From a virus: a DNA stretch of 25,250 nucleotides. A program made the translations under genes and the position numbers. Positions 14,945-24,133 of this stretch are shown piece by piece; position 1 is the first letter of the stretch; the number at the start of each line of letters is the position of its first letter. A model generated the notes under the pieces. The model was not told the origin of the DNA, ran no database searches, and saw only the letters and a list, made by a program, of their open reading frames with translations. The stretch covers positions 1 through 25,250 of IMG/VR virus record IMGVR_UViG_3300003702_000016, one strand, 5' to 3'.

Positions 14945-15271
14945 TTGAACTTGAAAATTGTGATGATGAGTATATTTTTACTCCTGATTTTATCGTGTCA
15001 GCCAATTACACAGATGAAACCAAAGTTTCATGGCGACTATCAGACAACCGAGCTGAGATCGATGTGGGCGTTCTGTTTCCAGGCGTTTCAGAGGAAGACT
15101 CCATACCTTCATCCAGACCAGATAGGAAAAACTTGTGACTGTTATGTCGATGAAATGAGAATGACCCATCCGTCAAAAGACATAAATAATTTGGATGATT
15201 ATGAGACTAGGCAAATGGGTCTGCAGCTTATTAAAGTTTGTAATCCGAAAACAAAAAGTATAAAAATCTGA
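14945..15271 (+). CDS. Small lipoprotein after the peptidase
   Basis: A small lipoprotein. I prefer the TTG start at 14945, seven bases after GGAGA, which gives a clean signal peptide (basic lead, MMSIFLLLILSC) with the Cys in a lipobox LILSC. A longer ATG start at 14909 would add an unlikely hydrophilic Trp-rich lead. The mature part has AFCFQAFQRKTPYLHPDQIG then KTCDCYVDEMRMTHPSKD, a Cys-rich pattern that I recognise as recurring in small phage lipoproteins but cannot name. The stop overlaps the next ATG by one base, which supports this frame over the 73-residue frame at 14917-15138. It may be a second spanin-like or outer-membrane protein; the role is unknown. Confidence 0.6.
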   Translation: MNLKIVMMSIFLLLILSCQPITQMKPKFHGDYQTTELRSMWAFCFQAFQRKTPYLHPDQIGKTCDCYVDEMRMTHPSKDINNLDDYETRQMGLQLIKVCNPKTKSIKI

Positions 15272-15531
15272 TGAAGCTTAGTATTGCAAAACGATTTGTA
15301 TGTGAAGTGGAGGTTCCAATGGGAGACATAGTTAGTTTTTTAGACAAAAGAGAATATTCCTTTCTTGAAAGAAAAGATAGTTCAAGAAGAATGAAAGAAA
15401 GAGATGAAGCTGGAAGAGTAGAACGATATGCATATCCAATGCAAGCACCATTTAAACTGGTGGATGATCAGAGTAATATTCGTGAAATAGTTAAAAAGAA
15501 TCCATATAAGAAGGACAAGGATAATGCCTAG
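15271..15531 (+). CDS. Unknown small charged protein
   Basis: Unrecognised 86-residue protein. It is soluble by eye and highly charged: FLDKREYSFLERKDSSRRMK in the middle and a Lys-rich end IVKKNPYKKDKDN. There are no cysteines beyond residue 11, no membrane segment and no known motif. The ATG overlaps the preceding stop (TGATG), and the gene overlaps the huge tail gene by eight bases, so all three are probably translated in a chain. An assembly or chaperone role for the following tail protein is possible but is not shown. Confidence 0.55.
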   Translation: MKLSIAKRFVCEVEVPMGDIVSFLDKREYSFLERKDSSRRMKERDEAGRVERYAYPMQAPFKLVDDQSNIREIVKKNPYKKDKDNA

Positions 15532-18500
15532 AACTGTTCTCAGACAATTTACAGGTGGTTTATCTAATGAGATAGACCCACAGAACCTTCGTGAAGACCA
15601 AGGTGAAGAGGCTTTTGATATTAATCTTAAGGGTCATGCTCTTGAACCAGGTGAAAGCACAGTCCCTATTAATGCTGCTGGTCATTATTATTATCGTGGT
15701 GAATGGATTGAAGATTCTAAGGCAGTATCATTTGAAGAATCAGGTATAGGTGTTGTCAAGACCTTTGACAGCAAGAGACCTGTGTTTGAAGAGATAATAA
15801 AAGATGATGAGAATGTATCAAGAAATCTTGGCCCCCCACTTCCTCCTGCAGCAGTAATAACTGGGACAATAGTATCTGAAGGTACAAGAGGAGAACGTCC
15901 TGGGGAAGGTTCTCACTTACTTAAACTCCCTGAGACTACTCTCGGAGGAGTAGATACAACTCAATCTCTTGAATTACATCAGGCAGATGTAACAACTGCT
16001 ATAGATGATATGCACTATTATGACGGACAGCCATATTGGATTGTAAAGTCAGGAAGCAATAATGAGAATTGGGTTATTAGGACTAGGAAGTGGACACTAT
16101 CAGGTGGTGTTGTTACATGGCTTACTACATATCTTGATTCTACAACATTAACTCATAATTCCGGTGGAAGTTTCTTTAAAGATGGTTACTTTGTTTGTTG
16201 GGATGATACGTATATAGATAGTGTTGCACTTAGTTATACTGCAATGACGGCTGATGTTCAGAATACTATTCTTGATGCTGATGGAGGTGATGCAGGTACA
16301 GCATTTTCATCTAGTTTTTTATCAGGTGCAACAGGCAATAGTATAACAGGAGTTGATATTGATGGTAATGGTATAATATCTTTTTCACAAAGAATGACTA
16401 CACCCAATACCACCCCAGATAAGACACTGTATCAAAATGACAGAAGTGATCATGAAAGGTGGTTGAGAATGCCATCTGATTCATCAAATAGAGGATGCTT
16501 TGTAGTTTTCTTAAGGGATGGGATGGCTCATGCTGATTCAGAATCTACAAATGTGGTAGGAGACTATAAGACGGAAGCTCTCAGCCCACCACCTAAAGTA
16601 TTTACTACTGAAAAAGGAGGTGATACAAATATATTCCCAGGATGGGAAACTCCAACTGGTAAGATGAAAACCATAGGTCGTGAGTATGATGGGCATGGTG
16701 TAACGCCTGTCAGTGCAAAGGATAGGTTGCAGAAGGATTTAGATGGTCGTGATGATGTAGATTTTGGGATTAAGTATGCTGTAATATTTGCTAAAAATGA
16801 TACATGGGTTAGTGTGAGGTATCAAGATCCTACAGGTAAGCCTCCTGAGATGCTTGTTATTCCGAATGCATTGCAAAGAGGAGGAAAAACTGGAGAGCAG
16901 GCTGCCAAGGATGTTACGTGTACTAGAACCTTACAGTCTGATAAGGTTAAATCTACTTGGAGTGTTACTCAACATAGATTACCTACTGTATACTTTCTTG
17001 GAAGGAAGATAGGAGGAGGTGACCATCTGTTTTTCATGGGATATGGGCAGATATGGTATAAAGATACTGTGAACATTGAATTAACTTTCCCAACACTATC
17101 AATACATCATAATAAAGTTAAGTGGATATACACAGCTCCTAAAGATGGTGGATTCTCTAGTTATGCATATTATAATGTCTTTAAGTCTGAAGATTTAGGT
17201 ACTGATTATGCACGTAGGCATGGTAAATCTTGGAGAGATAGACAATTTCTGTGGGATTTTCAATCAACTCAAACTGGTAATAATGGTACTTCTCCAGATA
17301 GTAATACTGGTTCATGGAGTAGATTGGTAGGAGACGGGTCTGGCATGGGATTAAGACCAGGATGGCAGATAAAAGATCGTACAGGTGATGGTAGTTATAA
17401 GAATGGTACAGTTACATCTCCTACTGTAGCTGGGAAAATGCATAGGCTCTGTTCATTTTCACGACCAAATGGAACAGTAGTACAGCAAGAGGATTTCAGT
17501 GTATCAGAGTTATGGACATATGCTAAAATTTCAGGTGAAGATAATAGCATTTCATTTGCAGAGGCAACCAATAAGAATTTTCGTGTAGGAGATTGGATTA
17601 AGATAGGCTGGAATGGTACCAATAAAAGTATGCACCTAAATCTTGTTGGTACTGTGAGAAAAGAGATAGACGACCACTGGTCTGCCATTAAAATGGAGCA
17701 GACATTCATAACTGCTAAAATAATAGGAATAAAATCTGGCAAGCTTGAACTTTCTGATCCTGAATATGATCATAACAAAAATAAGAAGTACATAGATGAG
17801 GAATGTTATCCTTTAATAACTGGCTTCATAAAATATGATTCTAGTAGAAAAGTAACTGTGGATGAAGCAACAGGTGGCCCAGTTTGTTCTGTTATAAAAA
17901 GTGGTTTCTCTTCACATGTTTTAGTTGGTCATAGTACTGGTCGTTTATTCCTAGACACACCTCAGATAGGACTAACGGAAGATATAGTAGAAGTCAGGGG
18001 AGCTGGTGCTGAAGGAATTAATGCGGCTGGTTTTAATCAACTTGATTATACTCATAGGATTGATTGGACAGGTAATGAGGTTAGGGCTGTGGAACATGTG
18101 GTTGATTCTTATAGACCTAGAATTTTTTATACTAAAGGTGGGACACTTTATTCACAGAATGGAAGTAATAATTCAGATCCTCGTTCTGTTAACTTAAGTA
18201 TTAATGGTAAATATTATGTTGATGGAAAATATCTTACTCATATTGACAATAAAGATATTACAATTTATTCACCAAATCTTCAAGAAGAGTTTGTTAAGGC
18301 AAGACCTAAGTTACCATCAGGTTTAGGTTTGAAAGGTGAAATACAAGATGCAAGAACATTTGTCAACTCATCTAATGCAGTATTTGTATGTGTTAAGATT
18401 GGTGGTTACTGGAAGGTAGTTAGGACATCGAATATTCCTAAGGTTGGTGCAGAGACTTCTCTCTTAAATTATGACTTTAATAAACCTATAGGTTTTGATG

Positions 18501-21500
18501 GCACTAAGATATGGGGTATTGGAAGTAGTTCTACAAACGGATGGGATCTTCAAAATGCAACACCTTTTTATGAATCAGATGTAATAGGTTCTTACGTTTA
18601 TTTTGCTAGTACTTATTACGATGCTGCTTTAAGCAATGCTGCTACAGCTCTTAATCCAACTAAATCAGCATGGGGTGTAGTGACAGACACAAGGCTGGGT
18701 GACACAAGTGATACTGGAACACCAAGGTATTTATCTGTACATTGGGAAACAGATTCAGGATTATTGAATAGTACAGGTACTCCAACTATTGGACTTAATC
18801 ATGAATCAGATAAGATGGTTGGGGAACAAACATTCAAATGGTATCCGATTGATTACCCTTCTGCATTTTATTCAGGAACTCCCAATGGAACAACTCCAAT
18901 AGTAATATCTGATATTCCTGGTAATACATATATCCCAATATCATCAATAGAGATTTCTTTTAAGAGTGAATTAAAAAGGGATGTAGTATTCTTTAAGAAA
19001 TCTGAAACATTGTTACCTTCAGCAGGTGATACAGGAGGTGAAAACAGGATAACATTTTTAAACTATACAGATGCTGGTCAAGCATTTTATGTTCTTAGTG
19101 ATAGTGCATTTAGTTTAACAGATCAAGTAGGTAGGGAACCAGAGGTAGCATTTAGACTTGGTCAGGCTAACGTAGCCAATTCTGCATTTGATGCATCAAA
19201 GGTTGGCATATCCAGCTTTCTTCTTGGTGCTCCTAATATGTTTAATGCATATGGCCCTAACATAGATATTTATTATAGGGCTTCTTTTATTAATAAGTGG
19301 GGTCATGAGGGTGCACCATCACCTTTGCCAAGTAAGGGTATTGCTCCATTAAACAGTGCAGATGATTGTGTCCAGGTTAATTTTGCTGCACCTTTCTTTA
19401 AGCTTACTGATACAGACATTGAGAAGATAAGACTTTATCGTTATGGAGGAGACTCTTCAGAATTCTTATATCTCAGGGATATTGATATGCCAGTATTACC
19501 AGTGGATTCAGATGGTAATTCATACTTTCCAACCATATCAGGATTTGGTGGTAATGTTGCAAGAAAGGATAGTAATTCACCTTTTTATTTACTTAAGACT
19601 AACTACGATATAAGTATTTTAGGAGGTTTTGTTAATTCAAACTTTGATTTTACTACAACAGTTACAACTGCATCTGCCCAAACTATGAATGGTTCATGGA
19701 GAATCAATCAACTAAGTGAGAATGAGTCTCCTAGTGTGGTATATCAGAATGAATTAGATACAGAACTTACTGCCTCTGCTACTACAATAGTAACTGATTC
19801 ATCCAACGCAATAGGTGGATGGCCTAGTTCAGGAGTTGTTAAAATAGATGATGAGTATATATCTTATACGGGTATAACTCATCCCAATATAACAGGATGT
19901 ACTCGTGGAATCTATAATTCTAATGCAGTAATACATAAGATTAAACAGTTAAATGCTGCTCCTACTCAAATAACTGTAGTTGAGTGGATACTGGAGATGG
20001 AACATAGGAACCAGGATACAACTGAACTTAAGATAGAAATTGAGGGGCCTTTAACAGGCAGTGTAATTACAGTAGCAGATACAAGTGTATTTAATAATTC
20101 CGGTCAAATTTTAATAGGCAGTGATATATATAATTATACAGCCAAAACAGCAGCAGGAACAGGCAGTGCAACAGCAGATACATTTACAACAGTAACTCAT
20201 GATTCCGGGCCTAACTCTGATCATAAAACTAATTCACTTGTACGCAGTTATAATGAAGTATATAACACAACAGATATTGCAAGTACAACAATAGTAATTG
20301 ATGGATTTGGTTACAGGGACAAGGCTCGTACTCCAGTAGCATCACTGCATTCCATGCAGGTAGATAACTGGCCTCCACTTGGAATAGAATATAATGTAGG
20401 TACGAAACGTTTCTTTGAAACAGAGAGTGAGGATGATTACTTCCGTTATATAAAAGCAGTAGGATCAATGTACTTTGGAGCATTGGATGCAAGTCTAAGA
20501 TTCTCAAAGTATGGGACTCCTGAATACTGGCCTCTTGAAGCAGTAGTTACACTTGATTCAGAGATACGTTGTATAGAGGAACATGCAGGTGAAGGAATAG
20601 TCTTTACAACAAACTCAGTGTATCGTTGTAGGGGTACAGATCCTAAGGCTATGATTGCCTTCAGGGTTCCTGATGCTAAAGGATTACCGGCAGGATATGA
20701 ACATACAGTTTCTGATTATAATGGAGGTTTGATATGGTTGACTGCCAGTGATGGTATTGCAATGTATCAAAGTGGCAGGGTTACTTATTTAACTAGAGAT
20801 AAACATGATATTGGTGAACTTAAAAAACCTTATTCATGTGTAGTAGATGGAGTTTACTGGTTGTTTCAGGAACCAGGAAGTGGATCAGGTTTTAGATTGG
20901 AATTAGTTTCAGGAGAAATGCGTTTAGCACAAACCTCAATAGAAGCATACTATGCTTATTTTGCAAAGGCACTGGGTATTGGTGTTGTAGTTACAAAAGA
21001 CAATATCCTTAATCCAAATGTAGACACTGAGTTTGTGGTTGAGGAAATAGGTGGAATTAAAGCAACAAATATCTCATGGAAAAGTAAGAAGATTGATGCA
21101 GGAGAACCTGCAATACCAAAAGCTTTGGGTTCAGTAGCAATAGTATATCAAGCATTGGGTAGTGAAAGGGCAGAAACTATTGTAGATGGTATAAGGGGAC
21201 AGGCATTGGCAGCACAGCTTCTTGGGTTAGACCCTGCAGATCTTGATGCTGGAGATATTGCTGCTGTTGAATCAGAGACAAGTTCAGACTTGTATTCTAT
21301 CTTTACCAAGTACAATGAACCTCATCAGGAATTTACTGTTGACATAGGTGGTGGAAATTTAACAAGTTTAGAGAGACGTACTATTATAATGCCTATAGAC
21401 TTTGATGCTACTACTGTAATTGCAGGTGATAGAATCTGGAATGAACTACTGGCAGATAATACTACAGTTGAATCAAGTAGTACTCCCATTGAACTCATTG

Positions 21501-22810
21501 ATGAGAATTTCGTAGTTACTGCTGCAGGTACAGGTTATGGTACTCATAATGATGCATCTTTTGTATCAGGGGATATAGTAGTGGAATCGTTTGGTGTTAA
21601 CGGGTTTGCTCTTAGTGTGATGTGTGAATCTCGTTCTGGATCTCTTGGTTGGGGAGGAGGTTCTTATCCTCATGAAGGTGGATTAAAAATAGGCACCGAA
21701 GTGGTATTTTTAGAACCTGCAAGTGGTTCTAGGTTACCTGCCAGTATTATTGCAGGAACCACATATTATATTCAGGGTGTTGGTGGTCAACCTGTAGATG
21801 ATTCTTGGCAATTATCACGTACTTTAGGTGGGGGTGAGATAAGGTGGGATGGAGGAGAGTTGACTAATGTGATAGTGACCGGATGCACAGTTTCCACTTC
21901 TTCTGCAATTTGTACATGTGATACTTCTAATTTGGAGGTAGGATGGATTTCAACAAGCAGTGCTTATCCTGCTGGTACAAAGATTATTGAAATAACTAGC
22001 AGTACATCAATGATTCTTGATACTAATGGTACTGTAAATAACAGTAATCAAACTATCTCTTTTGGCGATGCAGGTGAAGGAACTAATAAGGCGTCTGCTT
22101 GTTTTATTAAAGCTACAGATGGTGGAGGTACAGGATTTTTAGCAACATATGAAGTTAATTCTTCTACAGGAGCAATAGAAACTGTGTCTATAAAAGATGC
22201 TGGTCAGGGATATACTTCAGTACCATCAGTTTTTGTTATAAGTGATCCATATAATGATACTTATGGAACAACTGCAGCATCAGGTGCAATCATTAGATTC
22301 CAAATAAATGCAGAAATAGTATTAGATAAGGAACCACTAAGAACAGGTACAGGTACTATATATTGGGGGAATCTCCCAAGGGTAGAGGTTTATCTTAATG
22401 AGGATGATGATCCTTCAAGGATTTACACACTACCTCCAGGTGATACTGATGAGACTCAGTCTATGGATCTTTACTTGAATGACCTAAAGAGATTCAGGAC
22501 TATTTCAGTTTCCATAGAGGGTAATGTAAGAGTTCAGGCACTATCTCTAAGACACTATCCTCTTCAGAGTTATCAGTCTGCAACATTGCATCATAGTGCA
22601 GATGTATTTTATAAGGGGGATGTAGATTTTAGGGTAATATTGGATGGTAATTTGATTTACAGGAAAGAGCTAACTAATGCTGGAGATGATTTTAAAGAGG
22701 AAAGAATATATCTACCTTCATCATCCTTTGGTCAGAGAGTACATTATATGAATGAAAGTCGTACAGGTATGATTGAGTCAGTTAAATTTAATGGATCAGT
22801 AGCAGCATAA
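15524..22810 (+). CDS. Giant tail protein, nozzle-like
   Basis: A 2428-residue structural protein, far longer than usual nozzle or tail-tube-B proteins (roughly 500-900 residues). The N-terminus RTVLRQFTGGLSNEIDPQNL and AFDINLKG fits the common nozzle/stabilisation start 'F.gGl...i.p..l....a....N'. Residues about 1245-1320 have IYYRASFINKWGHEGAPSPL and IRLYRYGG, a domain seen in T7-like nozzles. About 1640-1800 looks propeller-like (RFSKYGTPEYWPLE, VFTTNSVYRC, GGLIWLTASDGIAMY). Added modules include two related repeats (1415-1470, 1507-1570), residues 2055-2105, 2120-2181 (shared with the fibre at 8333), and 2200-2245 (IKDAGQGYTSVPSVFV). The last 70 residues recur in the next gene. There is no enzyme motif. 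AAGGAC precedes the ATG. Confidence 0.75.
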   Translation: MPRTVLRQFTGGLSNEIDPQNLREDQGEEAFDINLKGHALEPGESTVPINAAGHYYYRGEWIEDSKAVSFEESGIGVVKTFDSKRPVFEEIIKDDENVSRNLGPPLPPAAVITGTIVSEGTRGERPGEGSHLLKLPETTLGGVDTTQSLELHQADVTTAIDDMHYYDGQPYWIVKSGSNNENWVIRTRKWTLSGGVVTWLTTYLDSTTLTHNSGGSFFKDGYFVCWDDTYIDSVALSYTAMTADVQNTILDADGGDAGTAFSSSFLSGATGNSITGVDIDGNGIISFSQRMTTPNTTPDKTLYQNDRSDHERWLRMPSDSSNRGCFVVFLRDGMAHADSESTNVVGDYKTEALSPPPKVFTTEKGGDTNIFPGWETPTGKMKTIGREYDGHGVTPVSAKDRLQKDLDGRDDVDFGIKYAVIFAKNDTWVSVRYQDPTGKPPEMLVIPNALQRGGKTGEQAAKDVTCTRTLQSDKVKSTWSVTQHRLPTVYFLGRKIGGGDHLFFMGYGQIWYKDTVNIELTFPTLSIHHNKVKWIYTAPKDGGFSSYAYYNVFKSEDLGTDYARRHGKSWRDRQFLWDFQSTQTGNNGTSPDSNTGSWSRLVGDGSGMGLRPGWQIKDRTGDGSYKNGTVTSPTVAGKMHRLCSFSRPNGTVVQQEDFSVSELWTYAKISGEDNSISFAEATNKNFRVGDWIKIGWNGTNKSMHLNLVGTVRKEIDDHWSAIKMEQTFITAKIIGIKSGKLELSDPEYDHNKNKKYIDEECYPLITGFIKYDSSRKVTVDEATGGPVCSVIKSGFSSHVLVGHSTGRLFLDTPQIGLTEDIVEVRGAGAEGINAAGFNQLDYTHRIDWTGNEVRAVEHVVDSYRPRIFYTKGGTLYSQNGSNNSDPRSVNLSINGKYYVDGKYLTHIDNKDITIYSPNLQEEFVKARPKLPSGLGLKGEIQDARTFVNSSNAVFVCVKIGGYWKVVRTSNIPKVGAETSLLNYDFNKPIGFDGTKIWGIGSSSTNGWDLQNATPFYESDVIGSYVYFASTYYDAALSNAATALNPTKSAWGVVTDTRLGDTSDTGTPRYLSVHWETDSGLLNSTGTPTIGLNHESDKMVGEQTFKWYPIDYPSAFYSGTPNGTTPIVISDIPGNTYIPISSIEISFKSELKRDVVFFKKSETLLPSAGDTGGENRITFLNYTDAGQAFYVLSDSAFSLTDQVGREPEVAFRLGQANVANSAFDASKVGISSFLLGAPNMFNAYGPNIDIYYRASFINKWGHEGAPSPLPSKGIAPLNSADDCVQVNFAAPFFKLTDTDIEKIRLYRYGGDSSEFLYLRDIDMPVLPVDSDGNSYFPTISGFGGNVARKDSNSPFYLLKTNYDISILGGFVNSNFDFTTTVTTASAQTMNGSWRINQLSENESPSVVYQNELDTELTASATTIVTDSSNAIGGWPSSGVVKIDDEYISYTGITHPNITGCTRGIYNSNAVIHKIKQLNAAPTQITVVEWILEMEHRNQDTTELKIEIEGPLTGSVITVADTSVFNNSGQILIGSDIYNYTAKTAAGTGSATADTFTTVTHDSGPNSDHKTNSLVRSYNEVYNTTDIASTTIVIDGFGYRDKARTPVASLHSMQVDNWPPLGIEYNVGTKRFFETESEDDYFRYIKAVGSMYFGALDASLRFSKYGTPEYWPLEAVVTLDSEIRCIEEHAGEGIVFTTNSVYRCRGTDPKAMIAFRVPDAKGLPAGYEHTVSDYNGGLIWLTASDGIAMYQSGRVTYLTRDKHDIGELKKPYSCVVDGVYWLFQEPGSGSGFRLELVSGEMRLAQTSIEAYYAYFAKALGIGVVVTKDNILNPNVDTEFVVEEIGGIKATNISWKSKKIDAGEPAIPKALGSVAIVYQALGSERAETIVDGIRGQALAAQLLGLDPADLDAGDIAAVESETSSDLYSIFTKYNEPHQEFTVDIGGGNLTSLERRTIIMPIDFDATTVIAGDRIWNELLADNTTVESSSTPIELIDENFVVTAAGTGYGTHNDASFVSGDIVVESFGVNGFALSVMCESRSGSLGWGGGSYPHEGGLKIGTEVVFLEPASGSRLPASIIAGTTYYIQGVGGQPVDDSWQLSRTLGGGEIRWDGGELTNVIVTGCTVSTSSAICTCDTSNLEVGWISTSSAYPAGTKIIEITSSTSMILDTNGTVNNSNQTISFGDAGEGTNKASACFIKATDGGGTGFLATYEVNSSTGAIETVSIKDAGQGYTSVPSVFVISDPYNDTYGTTAASGAIIRFQINAEIVLDKEPLRTGTGTIYWGNLPRVEVYLNEDDDPSRIYTLPPGDTDETQSMDLYLNDLKRFRTISVSIEGNVRVQALSLRHYPLQSYQSATLHHSADVFYKGDVDFRVILDGNLIYRKELTNAGDDFKEERIYLPSSSFGQRVHYMNESRTGMIESVKFNGSVAA

Positions 22811-23367
22811 TGCCAGATTTCCAACAATATCCTGAGCCGATGGTATTCCATCAGGCATTACTTGGTGTGATACCAGGTGGTACAGATGTAGATCTTAAGT
22901 TTAATTTTGCAGCAGATGGAGAAGATGCAGGGACAGAAGAGATTAATGGAGGAGGATTAACAAAGACAGGGAAGCTTCTCCCTCTTAGAGTGTTCCCTAA
23001 TCCTTCACAAGCAGGTTCATTATTACAGCTCTCTATAATTGAAGGCTGTGAAATGGTTACATGTAATATAGTGGCAGCACCTGTTGCTTCTCATAGAGTT
23101 GTTAAGGAGTTATCAGAAGCACAGATTACATATAAGGGTGAGGTAACAATAGAGATGTATTTTGATGGCAGTATACTTGGGACAAGCAGGATATTCAGTT
23201 CTCCTTATTGGAAGACTGAGAAGTTTTATCTTCCATCAGGATCAAGGGGTTATATATTCCAATGGAAACAGATCAACAATGTTGGTACAGAACCAAGGGG
23301 TTATGTAGGTTCATTGGAAACAGATCTATTAATGGGTGATACAGAGACCCCACAAGTACCAGTATAA
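22810..23367 (+). CDS. Tail protein sharing C-terminal domain of giant
   Basis: A 185-residue protein whose second half (ITYKGEVTIEMYFDGSILG, then TEKFYLPSGSRGYIFQW) aligns by eye with the last 70 residues of the preceding giant protein (VFYKGDVDFRVILDGNLI, EERIYLPSSSFGQRVHY). The first half (about 1-90) is different and beta-rich, with GGTDVDLKFNFAADGEDAG. There is no signal peptide or membrane segment. The ATG overlaps the giant gene's stop by one base (TAATG), so the two are probably coupled. It is likely a tail component that packs with, or replaces, the end of the giant protein; the exact role is unknown. Confidence 0.65.
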   Translation: MPDFQQYPEPMVFHQALLGVIPGGTDVDLKFNFAADGEDAGTEEINGGGLTKTGKLLPLRVFPNPSQAGSLLQLSIIEGCEMVTCNIVAAPVASHRVVKELSEAQITYKGEVTIEMYFDGSILGTSRIFSSPYWKTEKFYLPSGSRGYIFQWKQINNVGTEPRGYVGSLETDLLMGDTETPQVPV

Positions 23368-23371
23368 TGTT

Positions 23372-23569
23372 ATGGCAGAAGCAGAAAGGTATGGTCTTAA
23401 TGTTGTTGCTGCTCAAGTAGATGACCCAATGACACAGGAAGCATTCAGGGATCAGGAAAGAGTTAATGCTGAATTAAGAACAAAAATTACTACCTTAACA
23501 TCACAGGTTGCTTCATTAAGGGCAATGATACTGGAGCAGGCAGAAACACTAGCACTATTAATGGACTGA
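23372..23569 (+). CDS. Short coiled-coil tail protein
   Basis: A 65-residue protein made mostly of heptad-like helix: FRDQERVNAELRTKITTLTS and QVASLRAMILEQAETLALL. I chose the ATG at 23372, four bases after the previous stop. An upstream in-frame GTG at 23336 lies inside the previous gene and adds a non-helical lead. A trimeric or dimeric coiled coil between tail genes suggests a linker or oligomerisation piece for a tail assembly. No family was recognised. Confidence 0.6.
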   Translation: MAEAERYGLNVVAAQVDDPMTQEAFRDQERVNAELRTKITTLTSQVASLRAMILEQAETLALLMD

Positions 23570-23571
23570 TA

Positions 23572-24126
23572 ATGACAGTTGAAACAATAGATACAATGCA
23601 GACCCAGCAGATTGAGGATCTTCAGGATGACATTGAAGATCTTGCAGCTAAGGTCAACCTTGCAGTTACAGATGTAAATGAACTAACAACAAAACTTAAT
23701 AGTGTTATAACTGATATTGCAAATCTTGATTCAGTATTAATGGGCAGTGATGCTAATAACCAATATTCTCCATCAGGAAGTACATCAACAGATGGGATAT
23801 TAAAAAGGATAGATGAATTGTATGCAGCATTCTGGGATCATATTCACATGCCTCCTTTTTCAGTCTCAAATCAGGGGTTTAACTCATCACATCCTCCTTT
23901 TCAGGGAGGGCAGAACGTAATGCCTACTCATGCTACACCTGTTCCAAATTCATTAGCTGCAATAAGTCAAAGTAGTGTTAGTGGATATACTGCAACAGCA
24001 GTAGCAGCCACAGTAACAGGATCGTATACACCAGAAATTACAAAGTCTGCAATTGTATTAAAAAAGAATCCTGAGAATAGGGCTAGACAAATGGCTCGTA
24101 ATAATCTTAATACTGTGAGGGGTTAG
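23572..24126 (+). CDS. Coiled-coil tail protein, tandem paralogue 1
   Basis: A 184-residue protein. Residues about 10-55 form a coiled coil (QIEDLQDDIEDLAAKVNLAV, NELTTKLNSVITDIANLDSV). Next comes NNQYSPSGSTSTDGILKRID and a short motif with His and Pro residues (FWDHIHMPPFS). The C-terminus is Ser/Thr/Ala-rich and ends with a basic helix (KKNPENRARQMARNNLNTVR). The coiled coil, the 'NN.YSP.G.TS.DG.LKR' segment and the basic end recur in the next gene, so the two probably arose by tandem duplication. It starts two bases after the previous stop. A tail fibre base or tail tip component is plausible; the function is unknown. Confidence 0.65.
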   Translation: MTVETIDTMQTQQIEDLQDDIEDLAAKVNLAVTDVNELTTKLNSVITDIANLDSVLMGSDANNQYSPSGSTSTDGILKRIDELYAAFWDHIHMPPFSVSNQGFNSSHPPFQGGQNVMPTHATPVPNSLAAISQSSVSGYTATAVAATVTGSYTPEITKSAIVLKKNPENRARQMARNNLNTVRG

Positions 24127-24133
24127 ATATATA

